64,000 nucleotides of DNA. It comes from an uncultured Burkholderiales bacterium (GTDB lineage: Bacteria > Pseudomonadota > Gammaproteobacteria > Burkholderiales > Burkholderiaceae_C). Made by a program: the position numbers and the translations under genes. How positions within the stretch are numbered: the first letter of the stretch is position 1; each line of letters starts with the position of its first letter. A model generated the notes under the pieces. The model made no database searches. It was not told the DNA's origin and was given only the letters and a program-made list of their open reading frames with translations. Below are positions 16,156 to 23,533 of the stretch, in pieces. The stretch covers positions 62,001 to 126,000 of the forward strand of contig CAMFGY010000006.1 in NCBI GenBank assembly GCA_945952065.1, in the 5' to 3' direction.

Positions 16156-16797
16156 ATGCCGGCGATGAACAAACCGCACCGGGTCGTGCCGACCTTGACC
16201 GAGGTACTGGATGAGTCGCAACTCAGCCTCAACTCCGCAAAGACTTCAGCGCCTTTGCTGGATTTGGATTTGGATGAGGACATATCGCTGGACTCTGATC
16301 AGGGACTGAACGCCGCCCCCATGGTGGCGCAGGTCTTGGGCCATGAGGCTGAGATAGCCGTACCAAGCCCTGGCAGTGAGATCGAGTTGGACCTCTCTGG
16401 CGACTTTGATCTTGACTTGAGGCCCGTTGAATCCAGCCTTGACACAGCCTTGGACCTTGCATTGGACGATGCAAGCCCATTCCAGCAAGCCCGAGAACTT
16501 GACCCTGGGCTAGACCAAGGTTTAGGCCAAGACCAGTTGGAGGCGCGGGGGGCTCAGGATGCTGAAGGTTTTGTTGCGCAAGCGATGTCGGCGGCGTTGC
16601 CTCTTCATCCCTCTCAGTCAAAGAGCGCCGTCGACTCAGACGCGCTGCAGTTGAGTGCGGCCTTGCAGTCTTTGATGGTCCAGGCCGTGGACGCGGCGCT
16701 GGCCGATTTGCGCGAGAGCTTGCTGATGCGACTTGAATCCGTGGTCCGTCAAGCTGTTGCTGAACAGCAGGCGCAAGACCTGCATCAGCGCTCATAG
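16156..16797 (+). CDS. Acidic Asp/Leu-rich protein of unknown function
   Basis: Not recognised. 213 residues with a strongly biased composition: many Asp-Leu repeats in the first half (LLDLDLDEDISLDSDQ, IELDLSGDFDLDLRP), then an amphipathic helical C-terminus (VDAALADLRESLLMRLESVVRQAVAEQQAQ). No signal peptide, membrane segment or catalytic motif is seen. It begins two bases after the holC stop, so it belongs to the pepA-holC transcript. The C-terminus could oligomerise or bind a partner while the acidic part is disordered; that is inference. An alternative start is the second ATG at 16165. Confidence 0.7.
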   Translation: MPAMNKPHRVVPTLTEVLDESQLSLNSAKTSAPLLDLDLDEDISLDSDQGLNAAPMVAQVLGHEAEIAVPSPGSEIELDLSGDFDLDLRPVESSLDTALDLALDDASPFQQARELDPGLDQGLGQDQLEARGAQDAEGFVAQAMSAALPLHPSQSKSAVDSDALQLSAALQSLMVQAVDAALADLRESLLMRLESVVRQAVAEQQAQDLHQRS

Positions 16798-16809
16798 TTC
16801 AGCACTTCC

Positions 16810-16831
16810 CAGTCGCGCTTCATCGCGACTG
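16810..16831 (+). terminator. Hairpin at the end of the pepA-holC unit
   Basis: CAGTCGCG-CTTCAT-CGCGACTG is a perfect 8-bp stem 12 bases after the stop of the acidic protein gene. The absence of a T-run makes it a weak intrinsic terminator at best; it may instead protect the 3' end. Confidence 0.4.
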
Positions 16832-16974
16832 ATGGCAACACACGACAACGCTTGCAATAACTCATCGGTTTTCCATGCTTTCCCCATGTAGGGGAGCCTG
16901 ATTTTTGAGTTATGTTTGATGGGTTGAGATTTCAACAGCCAAAAGCTCTCCTTCTTCCAACTCGGAGGTAATTC

Positions 16975-18117
16975 ATGCAAGTTAAGTTGAATGTTGTCGT
17001 CGGCGCTGTTGCGCTGTTGATGAGCGGTACAGCCATGTCTCAGGATCTGGTTGTCAAAATCGGTCACGTCGGCCCAACCAGTGGCGCAATTGCCCACCTG
17101 GGTAAAGACAACGAGTTGGGTGCCCGTATGGCCATCTCCGAACTGAACGCCAAGGGCGTGATGATTGGTGGCAAGAAGGCTAAGTTTGAACTGCTGGCGG
17201 AAGATGATGCTGGCGATCCAAAGCAAGGCACTGCGGCCGCACAAAAGCTGGTCGACTCCAAGGTCAATGGCGTGATCGGCCACTTGAATTCGGGAACCAC
17301 GATCCCGGCTTCCAAGGTCTACAGCGATGCGGGCGTTCCCCAAATCTCGCCTTCGGCCACCAATCCCAAGTACACCCGTAACGGCTACAAGACCACCTTC
17401 CGCGTGGTGGCTGATGACGTCCATCTGGGCGGCACCCTGGGCAAGTACTCGGTCAAGGAACTGAAGGGCCAGTCGATCGCCGTGATCGACGACCGTACTG
17501 CTTACGGTCAAGGCGTGGCTGACGAGTTCGAAAAAGGCGTCAAGGCCGCTGGCGGCAAGATTGTGGGCCGTGAGTTCACTAATGACAAAGCCACGGACTT
17601 CACCGCTATCCTGACCTCTTTGAAGTCCAAGAAGCCCGATGTGGTCTTCTTCGGCGGTATGGACGCTGTGGCCGGCCCAATGCTGCGCCAGATGAAGCAA
17701 CTGGGCATTGAAGCCAAGTTTGTGGGCGGCGATGGCATTTGCACCGGCGAATTGCCGAAGCTGGCTGCGGGCACCATGGGCGACAACCAAGTCTATTGCG
17801 CCGAAGCTGGCGGTGTTGAAGGTGAATCCAAAGCGTCTTTGGAAGCCTTCAAGGCTAAATTCAAGGAGCAGTACAAGGTTGACGTGCAGATTTATGCGCC
17901 TTACGTCTATGACGCTGTCAAAGTGATGGTGGCGGCCATGGAAAAGGCAGGCTCTGCTGACCCGGCCAAGTATCTGCCTGTGTTGGCGAAGACCGAAGGC
18001 TACAAGGGCGTTACGGGCACTATTACCTTTGACAACAAGGGTGATATCAAAAACGGCGCTTTGACGATGTTCACCTACAAGGGTGGCGCTCGCTCGCAAA
18101 TCGCTGTGGTTCGTTGA
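16975..18117 (+). CDS. Branched-chain amino acid ABC transporter substrate-binding protein
   Basis: Periplasmic binding protein of the LivJ/LivK type, which captures leucine, isoleucine, valine or a related ligand for an ABC importer. The 380-residue precursor has a signal peptide (VVGAVALLMSGTAMSQ), then LVVKIGHVGPTSGAIAHLGKD and two lobes with the ligand-site run GHLNSGTTIPASKVYSDAGV. A strong ribosome site, GGAGG, lies 7 bases before the ATG. No permease or ATPase genes are adjacent, so this is an orphan binding protein in this window. A strong terminator follows. The ligand is inferred from the family. Confidence 0.93.
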   Translation: MQVKLNVVVGAVALLMSGTAMSQDLVVKIGHVGPTSGAIAHLGKDNELGARMAISELNAKGVMIGGKKAKFELLAEDDAGDPKQGTAAAQKLVDSKVNGVIGHLNSGTTIPASKVYSDAGVPQISPSATNPKYTRNGYKTTFRVVADDVHLGGTLGKYSVKELKGQSIAVIDDRTAYGQGVADEFEKGVKAAGGKIVGREFTNDKATDFTAILTSLKSKKPDVVFFGGMDAVAGPMLRQMKQLGIEAKFVGGDGICTGELPKLAAGTMGDNQVYCAEAGGVEGESKASLEAFKAKFKEQYKVDVQIYAPYVYDAVKVMVAAMEKAGSADPAKYLPVLAKTEGYKGVTGTITFDNKGDIKNGALTMFTYKGGARSQIAVVR

Positions 18118-18141
18118 TCCACGAGCTCTGCCTTTAGAATC

Positions 18142-18170
18142 GAAAGCCCGCAGTCGCGGGCTTTTTTTTT
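18142..18170 (+). terminator. Strong rho-independent terminator
   Basis: AAAGCCCGC-AGTC-GCGGGCTTT with nine or more T residues, 25 bases after the binding-protein stop. It also separates the housekeeping part of the window from the exopolysaccharide locus. Confidence 0.93.
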
Positions 18171-18594
18171 GGCTCGATTCGCCTTGATCAGGGCACATAG
18201 ACGCCTGCCGTGCGTGGCATTGCAGCCATGGATGGATTCAAACCCGCAGCCTGCTGTGGAAAACGCACGATTGGGTGACTGGAAATATGTCTGAGATGCT
18301 GCGCCATCAGTTCTACTCTCGCCTGTTCTTTCATTTCAAAGCAAGTGGGCTCGAACTGGTGAGGGCCTCTGTTTTCTCAAGCTTGCCGCCCCCTTCAAAC
18401 GGGGGGCTTTCAAGTCCGGTGGCTGCAGGCATCATCGGGCCGCGATCAAGATGAGTGAGGCAGAGGTTGGTTGAAGTCGACGGTGTCAGTGGATATGGGT
18501 CTTGGAGCTTGCGGCCAAAGGACTCATACAGGCATCAGAGCGCGACTCAATTCACTTTTGTGCAGTGAACTAAGTCTTAGCGATCGGGAAAAAA
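18171..18594. other. Leader region upstream of the exopolysaccharide locus
   Basis: About 420 bases without a convincing gene. It contains a GC hairpin (GCCCCC-TTCAAAC-GGGGGC, near 18388-18407) followed by a short TTTC, and two dyads close to the next start codon (listed separately). I looked for a sigma-54 pattern and found only an off-spacing candidate near 18508 (GG-N11-GC), which I do not accept. A promoter for the locus is expected here but was not identified. Confidence 0.5.
18551..18580. promoter_or_regulatory. Two adjacent dyads before the first exopolysaccharide gene
   Basis: TTCACT-TTTGTGC-AGTGAA (18551-18569) and CTAAG-T-CTTAG (18570-18580) abut each other and end 14 bases before the sugar transferase start. 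They could be operator half-sites or a leader structure that affects translation. The binding factor is unknown. Confidence 0.4.
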
Positions 18595-19977
18595 ATGGTC
18601 CGAATTTTCAGTCACTATTTGCATAAGCAGACCTTGCTCCATGTCTTGTTTGACTTGGGCTTGATTCTGTTTGCGGTTGTCGCAGTGGTCCTGAGTCAGG
18701 GGGAGTCCGCTTCTTCGGTGATGCCTTTTGTGGCATCGCATGGGCTTTCGTTGGCAGGCTGTATGTTTGTGATCAACTCGGCCAGCGGCCTGTACCAGCA
18801 TGTCCACAACCGGTCCATCACTGAGTCTTGCGCGCGTGCGTTGCTGGGCTTGTTGTTTGGCCTGCCTTTGGCCTATGCGATTTTCAGTTTGATGCCTGTC
18901 AATGCCAATCATCGTGAGCTGATCACCATGGTGGCGATGGCTGCGGTGGCTGCTGTGATGGTTCACCGGGTTTATGCGGCCCATTCGGGCGCGCAGTCGC
19001 GCCTTCGGACCCGAATTTTGATTTTTGGTTCAGGCTCTGTGGCCAAGACGGTGGGTGAGACCCTGCGCGCGGCAGACCCCCATGCCTTGATCGTGGGTTA
19101 TTTGCCTGGTCCGAATGAAGAGCAGCAAGAAGTCCCTCAGGCAGAAATCATTGCCTCCCGCGGCACTTTGACTGAAACAGCGAAAAGCCTGGGTGTGGAT
19201 GAGATTGTGGTGGCCCTGTCGGAACGCCGTGGAGGGAGCATGCCCTTGCGTCAGTTGCTTGACTGCAAGTTGTATGGCATTCGCGTCGTTGATATCGCCA
19301 CGCATTTTGAAAAGACTCTGGCGCAGATCAAGATCAGCCATGTCAACGCAGGTTGGCTGGTGTTTGGCGATGGTTTCAACCAAGGTGTGGTGCGCACCGC
19401 ATTCAAGCGTCTGTTTGACATCGTGTTCTCCGCGGCGATTTTCATTGCGACTTTGCCGGTCATGCTCGTCACCGCAGTGATGATCAAGTTGGAATCTGCT
19501 GGCCCGGTCTTCTATCGCCAGGAGCGTGTCGGTTTGAATGGCGCGCCGTTCAAGGTGATCAAGTTCCGCAGTATGCGGACCGATGCAGAAAAGGACGGCA
19601 AGCCGCGCTGGGCCACAGTGAATGATGATCGCGTCACTCGCGTGGGGCGTTTCATTCGCAAGGTTCGGATCGATGAATTGCCGCAGTTGCTGAACGTGCT
19701 TCGCGGCGAAATGAGCTTGGTGGGCCCGCGTCCTGAGCGTCAGTTTTTTGTTGACGACTTGATTGGCAAGATTCCCTATTTCGCGGTTCGTCACAGCGTC
19801 AAGCCTGGTGTGACGGGTTGGGCGCAGGTGCGCTACGAGTACGGCTCAACGGTGGAGGACTCCATCGAAAAACTGCAGTACGACCTCTATTACGTGAAGA
19901 ACAACTCCCTGTTCCTTGACATGTTGATCATGTTGGAGACCGTGGCCGTGGTTTTGACCGGTAAGGGTGCTCGATAA
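18595..19977 (+). CDS. Polyprenyl-phosphate sugar phosphotransferase, XrtA/PEP-CTERM type
   Basis: Starts repeat-unit synthesis by transferring a sugar-1-phosphate from a nucleotide sugar to undecaprenyl phosphate in the inner membrane. The 460-residue protein matches the TIGR03013-type sugar transferase of PEP-CTERM loci. It has four to five N-terminal membrane helices, a CoA-binding-like middle domain (ILIFGSGSVAKTVGETLRAA), one membrane segment (IVFSAAIFIATLPVMLVTAVMI), and the catalytic domain with FYRQERVGLNGAPFKVIKFR and VGPRPERQFFV. It is the first gene of the locus and precedes prsK by 40 bases. The sugar is not predictable from sequence alone. Confidence 0.93.
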   Translation: MVRIFSHYLHKQTLLHVLFDLGLILFAVVAVVLSQGESASSVMPFVASHGLSLAGCMFVINSASGLYQHVHNRSITESCARALLGLLFGLPLAYAIFSLMPVNANHRELITMVAMAAVAAVMVHRVYAAHSGAQSRLRTRILIFGSGSVAKTVGETLRAADPHALIVGYLPGPNEEQQEVPQAEIIASRGTLTETAKSLGVDEIVVALSERRGGSMPLRQLLDCKLYGIRVVDIATHFEKTLAQIKISHVNAGWLVFGDGFNQGVVRTAFKRLFDIVFSAAIFIATLPVMLVTAVMIKLESAGPVFYRQERVGLNGAPFKVIKFRSMRTDAEKDGKPRWATVNDDRVTRVGRFIRKVRIDELPQLLNVLRGEMSLVGPRPERQFFVDDLIGKIPYFAVRHSVKPGVTGWAQVRYEYGSTVEDSIEKLQYDLYYVKNNSLFLDMLIMLETVAVVLTGKGAR

Positions 19978-20017
19978 AATCGGCAGTTGAATCGGCGCAA
20001 TTGCCGATTCTGTCGCC

Positions 20018-22138
20018 ATGCATGGCATGGTTCAATACACCATGGAATTTGGAGTTTTGAATCTTGCATGGTTGGGTGATTGCCTTGCGTTGGCGCTGTA
20101 TACGGCTTTCGCCCTGTATTTTGGTTACAGGGTTTGGTGGGTACGATCCTCGCCCGCCAATGGCTTGTCCTATGTTTTTGCCGCGGCGCTGATTGCCAGT
20201 GCCGCCTGGGCGGGTTTGGGCGTTGCTGCGGGCATGCGGTGGCTTGCCTCTGGCACTTTGGCCTGGATGATTCCGGCGGCAGATTTACTGCGCTACGCCT
20301 TGTGGTTCGGCTTCATATTGCTGCTGCTGCGTCCTGATCAGCAGCAGGTAAAAGCCCCGGTGGCTCCCCCCCGATTTGCGGATATGGCTTATGTGTCGCT
20401 GGGAAGCGCGCTGTTGATGCTTGTGCTTCGTGCCACCCAGTCGGAAATGGGGACCGACTTGCTCCGACCCTCGGCCTTCACGGCACTCGGACTGGCCATC
20501 GTGGGCTTGATCTTGGTCGAGCAGTTGCTCAGGAACTCAAGCTCGGACACACGTTGGAACGCCAAGCCCGTCTGCCTTGGTTTGGGCGCTTTGTTCGCCT
20601 TCGATCTGTTTGTTTTTTCGCAAGCCGCTTTGTTCCGCGAATTTGATGGCGATGCACTTAGCGTGCGTTCTCTGGCTCATTGTTCCGCGCTTCCTTTGTT
20701 GTTTTTGGCTTCCCGCCGCCGAGCCGACTGGCTTGAAAAACTCCACGTCTCGCGCGCAGCGGTGTTCCATTCGGCGACTTTGCTGCTGGTGGGTTTGTAT
20801 CTCCTCTTGGTTTCAGCCATTGGCTACTACGTTCGATACACGGGCGGGCAATGGGGCCGGGCATTGCAACTCGCCTTGGTGTTTGTTGCACTCCTTGGTT
20901 TAGCGATTCTGGTTTTGTCTGGCGCATTGCGCTCGCAACTGAAGGTCTATATCGGCAAGAATTTTTTCAGCTACCGCTACGATTACCGGGAGGAGTGGCT
21001 TCGATTCACGGCAACTCTGTCCTCGAGCGATTCGCCTCAACTGATGGGTGAAACGGTGATTCGCGCATTGGCCAATTTGGTTGAAAGCCCGTCAGGGGCT
21101 TTGTGGTTGCAGCAAGGCGAGGCAGAAGAGTTCAGTCAAACCGCACGTTGGAATTCCCCCTTCGTAGACGAGCGTGTTGCCACCGGCTCCGAGTTTTCTC
21201 AATTTCTGTTGACGCGAGCCTGGATTGTTGACGTGGACCGACTCCGCCATGGAGCCACCGAGTATGAAGGACTGCGTGCCCCGGAGTGGTTGTTGGCCGA
21301 TGCTCGCTACTGCTGGTTGGTGCCTTTGATGTTTGGGGAAAAGCTGCTCGGCTTTGTCCTCTTGGGGCAACCGAGGGCGACGCTTGAATTGGATTGGGAG
21401 GTGCGTGATTTGCTGAAGACGGCGAGTCGGCAGGCTTCCAGCTATCTGGCTCAAATGCAGGCGACAGAAGCCCTGCTGGAGTCGAAAAAATTCGACGCTT
21501 TCAATCGAATGTCGGCCTTTGTGGTCCACGATCTGAAAAACATCGTGACGCAGCTCTCATTGATGATGAAGAATGCCAAGCGTTTGAAAGATAACCCTGA
21601 ATTTCAGCAGGATATGCTCGATACTGTTGAGAATTCTCTGGAAAAGATGCGACAGCTCATGCTGCAACTGCGCGAGGGTGAAAAGCCTCATGGAGTCTCC
21701 AGCGGCGTTGACCTGGAGGCGATTGTCAAAAGGTTGGCGGCTGCTGCTTCAAGCAAGGGGCGGACACTGGCGCTGGAAATTGACTCCAAGGTCAGTACTC
21801 GCGGACATGAAGAGCGTGTGGAGCGAGTACTGGGTCATGTCGTGCAAAACGCTTTCGATGCTTCGAATCACGACGATGCTGTGGTGTTGAAGCTGGACCA
21901 ACTTGGCAGCTCGGCTCGGGTGGTGATAGCAGATCAGGGATGTGGCATGACGGATGAGTTCATTCGCCAGAAACTGTTCAGGCCCTTTCAAACAACAAAG
22001 CAGGCGGGAATGGGGATTGGTGCTTATGAAAGTTACCAGTACTTGAAAGAGCTTGGGGGAAATATCAAGGTTGAAAGCCAACCCAATATAGGTACCACCG
22101 TGACCATATTGTTGCCTCTTTTCCATGCGATGAACTGA
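20018..22138 (+). CDS. prsK: PEP-CTERM system sensor histidine kinase PrsK
   Basis: Membrane sensor kinase of the PrsK family (TIGR02916 type), partner of PrsR. Of 706 residues, about the first 300 form many membrane helices (about eight to ten). A GAF-like domain follows, containing WLVPLMFGEKLLGFVLLG. The dimerisation segment FVVHDLKNIVTQL holds the phospho-acceptor His504. The ATPase domain has NAFDAS (N box), IADQGCGMT (G1) and KQAGMGIGAYES (G2). Start choice is uncertain: ATGs lie at 20018, 20027 and 20042 and none has a clear ribosome site. The input signal is unknown. Confidence 0.93.
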   Translation: MHGMVQYTMEFGVLNLAWLGDCLALALYTAFALYFGYRVWWVRSSPANGLSYVFAAALIASAAWAGLGVAAGMRWLASGTLAWMIPAADLLRYALWFGFILLLLRPDQQQVKAPVAPPRFADMAYVSLGSALLMLVLRATQSEMGTDLLRPSAFTALGLAIVGLILVEQLLRNSSSDTRWNAKPVCLGLGALFAFDLFVFSQAALFREFDGDALSVRSLAHCSALPLLFLASRRRADWLEKLHVSRAAVFHSATLLLVGLYLLLVSAIGYYVRYTGGQWGRALQLALVFVALLGLAILVLSGALRSQLKVYIGKNFFSYRYDYREEWLRFTATLSSSDSPQLMGETVIRALANLVESPSGALWLQQGEAEEFSQTARWNSPFVDERVATGSEFSQFLLTRAWIVDVDRLRHGATEYEGLRAPEWLLADARYCWLVPLMFGEKLLGFVLLGQPRATLELDWEVRDLLKTASRQASSYLAQMQATEALLESKKFDAFNRMSAFVVHDLKNIVTQLSLMMKNAKRLKDNPEFQQDMLDTVENSLEKMRQLMLQLREGEKPHGVSSGVDLEAIVKRLAAAASSKGRTLALEIDSKVSTRGHEERVERVLGHVVQNAFDASNHDDAVVLKLDQLGSSARVVIADQGCGMTDEFIRQKLFRPFQTTKQAGMGIGAYESYQYLKELGGNIKVESQPNIGTTVTILLPLFHAMN

Positions 22139-22147
22139 TAAATATAA

Positions 22148-23533
22148 ATGGCGATCTCAAACAATGAAAAGCCGCAGGATCAGCGGCAAATGATGCTGAT
22201 TGTTGAGGACGATCTGGCGCTTCAGAAGCAGTTGAAGTGGTCTTTGGATCGATTTGATTCCGTCCTTGCCGAAGATGTCAGCAGCGCCGTACAGCAGTTT
22301 CGCAAGCACAATCCGGTTGTGGTCACCATGGATTTAGGCCTTCCACCGGACCAAGATTCGGTCACGGAAGGTTTCAAGTGTTTGGAGAAATTGCTGGAGT
22401 TGAATCCGGCAGCAAAAGTCATTGTGCTGACCGGCCAAAATGACCATGAGAATGCCCTGCGTGCTATTCAAATGGGTGCGTATGATTTTCTGGCCAAGCC
22501 AGTGGATCCCGACTTACTCGCCTTGACGGTGGAACGGGCATTCCGTTTGTACGAGTTGCAGGAAGAGAATCAGCGCCTTTTGAACGCCAATCGTCAAGAT
22601 GCGCTGGGCGGTTTGATCACGCGAGACATGGGCATGCAAAAGATCTGCAGAACCATCGAGCGTGTTGCAAGCAGCGATTTGACGGTGTTGCTGCTGGGGG
22701 AGAGCGGCACCGGCAAAGAGGTTTTGGCGCAGGGCTTGCACACGGCCTCCAAGCGAAAGGGACGTTTTGTTGCGATCAACTGCGCGGCGATTCCGGAAAA
22801 CTTGCTCGAAAGCGAATTGTTCGGCTACGAAAAAGGGGCTTTTACAGGCGCCTCAAAGACGACTGTTGGTCGTCTGGAAGTGGCCGATGGCGGCACCTTG
22901 ATGCTCGATGAAATCGGTGATTTGCCCTTGCCATTGCAAGCAAAATTGCTTCGTTTTTTGCAGGAACGGGTGATTGAGAGAGTTGGTGGGCGGCAAGAGA
23001 TACCGGTCGACGTTCGCGTCGTTGGGGCAACGCACCGCGATCTGCAGGAGCAAATTGCTGCGGGGGGCTTCCGAGAGGATTTGTATTTCCGATTGGCTGA
23101 AATCGTGATCGATATCCCGCCATTGCGTGACCGTGTGGGTGATCCTGTGCTGCTTGCGAATGCGTTCGTCAAACAACTGGCCAGTGAGCAAAGGCGGCGT
23201 CCCCTGGGCTTCAGCCCAGACGCCTTGCGGGCGCTGGAAGCTTACAACTGGCCGGGCAATGTGCGAGAACTGCAAAATCGCATCAAGCGGGCCTTCATCA
23301 TGGCAGATGGCGAGCGATTGACCAGCAGCGATCTGGGTCTCGCTGATCCCAGCCGTGCGACTGAGGTTGACGAAGAAGTTTTGGACTTGCGTGTGGTTCG
23401 TGAACGTGCAGAGCGACAAGCCGTATTGACGGCCATGTCGCGTGCTGATGGCAATGTTGCCAAAGCGGCGGAATTGCTGGGTGTCAGTCGACCCACTTTG
23501 TATGATTTGATGAACAAATTGGAAATTAAATGA
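22148..23533 (+). CDS. prsR: PEP-CTERM system sigma-54 response regulator PrsR
   Basis: NtrC-type activator of the PrsR family (TIGR02915 type). The receiver domain has phospho-acceptor Asp62 and conserved Lys117. The AAA+ domain has Walker A GESGTGKE (184-191) and the sigma-54-contacting GAFTGA loop (230-235). The C-terminal Fis-type helix-turn-helix is NVAKAAELLGVSRPTLYDLM. All elements for sigma-54-dependent activation are present. It starts 9 bases after prsK and overlaps prsT by 4 bases. Its likely targets in this window are the PEP-CTERM gene and perhaps the acyltransferase gene, both preceded by sigma-54-like promoters. Confidence 0.96.
   Translation: MAISNNEKPQDQRQMMLIVEDDLALQKQLKWSLDRFDSVLAEDVSSAVQQFRKHNPVVVTMDLGLPPDQDSVTEGFKCLEKLLELNPAAKVIVLTGQNDHENALRAIQMGAYDFLAKPVDPDLLALTVERAFRLYELQEENQRLLNANRQDALGGLITRDMGMQKICRTIERVASSDLTVLLLGESGTGKEVLAQGLHTASKRKGRFVAINCAAIPENLLESELFGYEKGAFTGASKTTVGRLEVADGGTLMLDEIGDLPLPLQAKLLRFLQERVIERVGGRQEIPVDVRVVGATHRDLQEQIAAGGFREDLYFRLAEIVIDIPPLRDRVGDPVLLANAFVKQLASEQRRRPLGFSPDALRALEAYNWPGNVRELQNRIKRAFIMADGERLTSSDLGLADPSRATEVDEEVLDLRVVRERAERQAVLTAMSRADGNVAKAAELLGVSRPTLYDLMNKLEIK

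Noticed and set aside
16792-18198. 468-residue minus-strand ORF opposite the branched-chain binding protein
   Set aside because: Composition is His/Val/Asp-type shadow; the + strand gene has a signal peptide, ribosome site and terminator.
18500-18525. Possible sigma-54 promoter upstream of the sugar transferase
   Set aside because: GG and GC are 11 bases apart rather than 10, which sigma-54 does not tolerate well.
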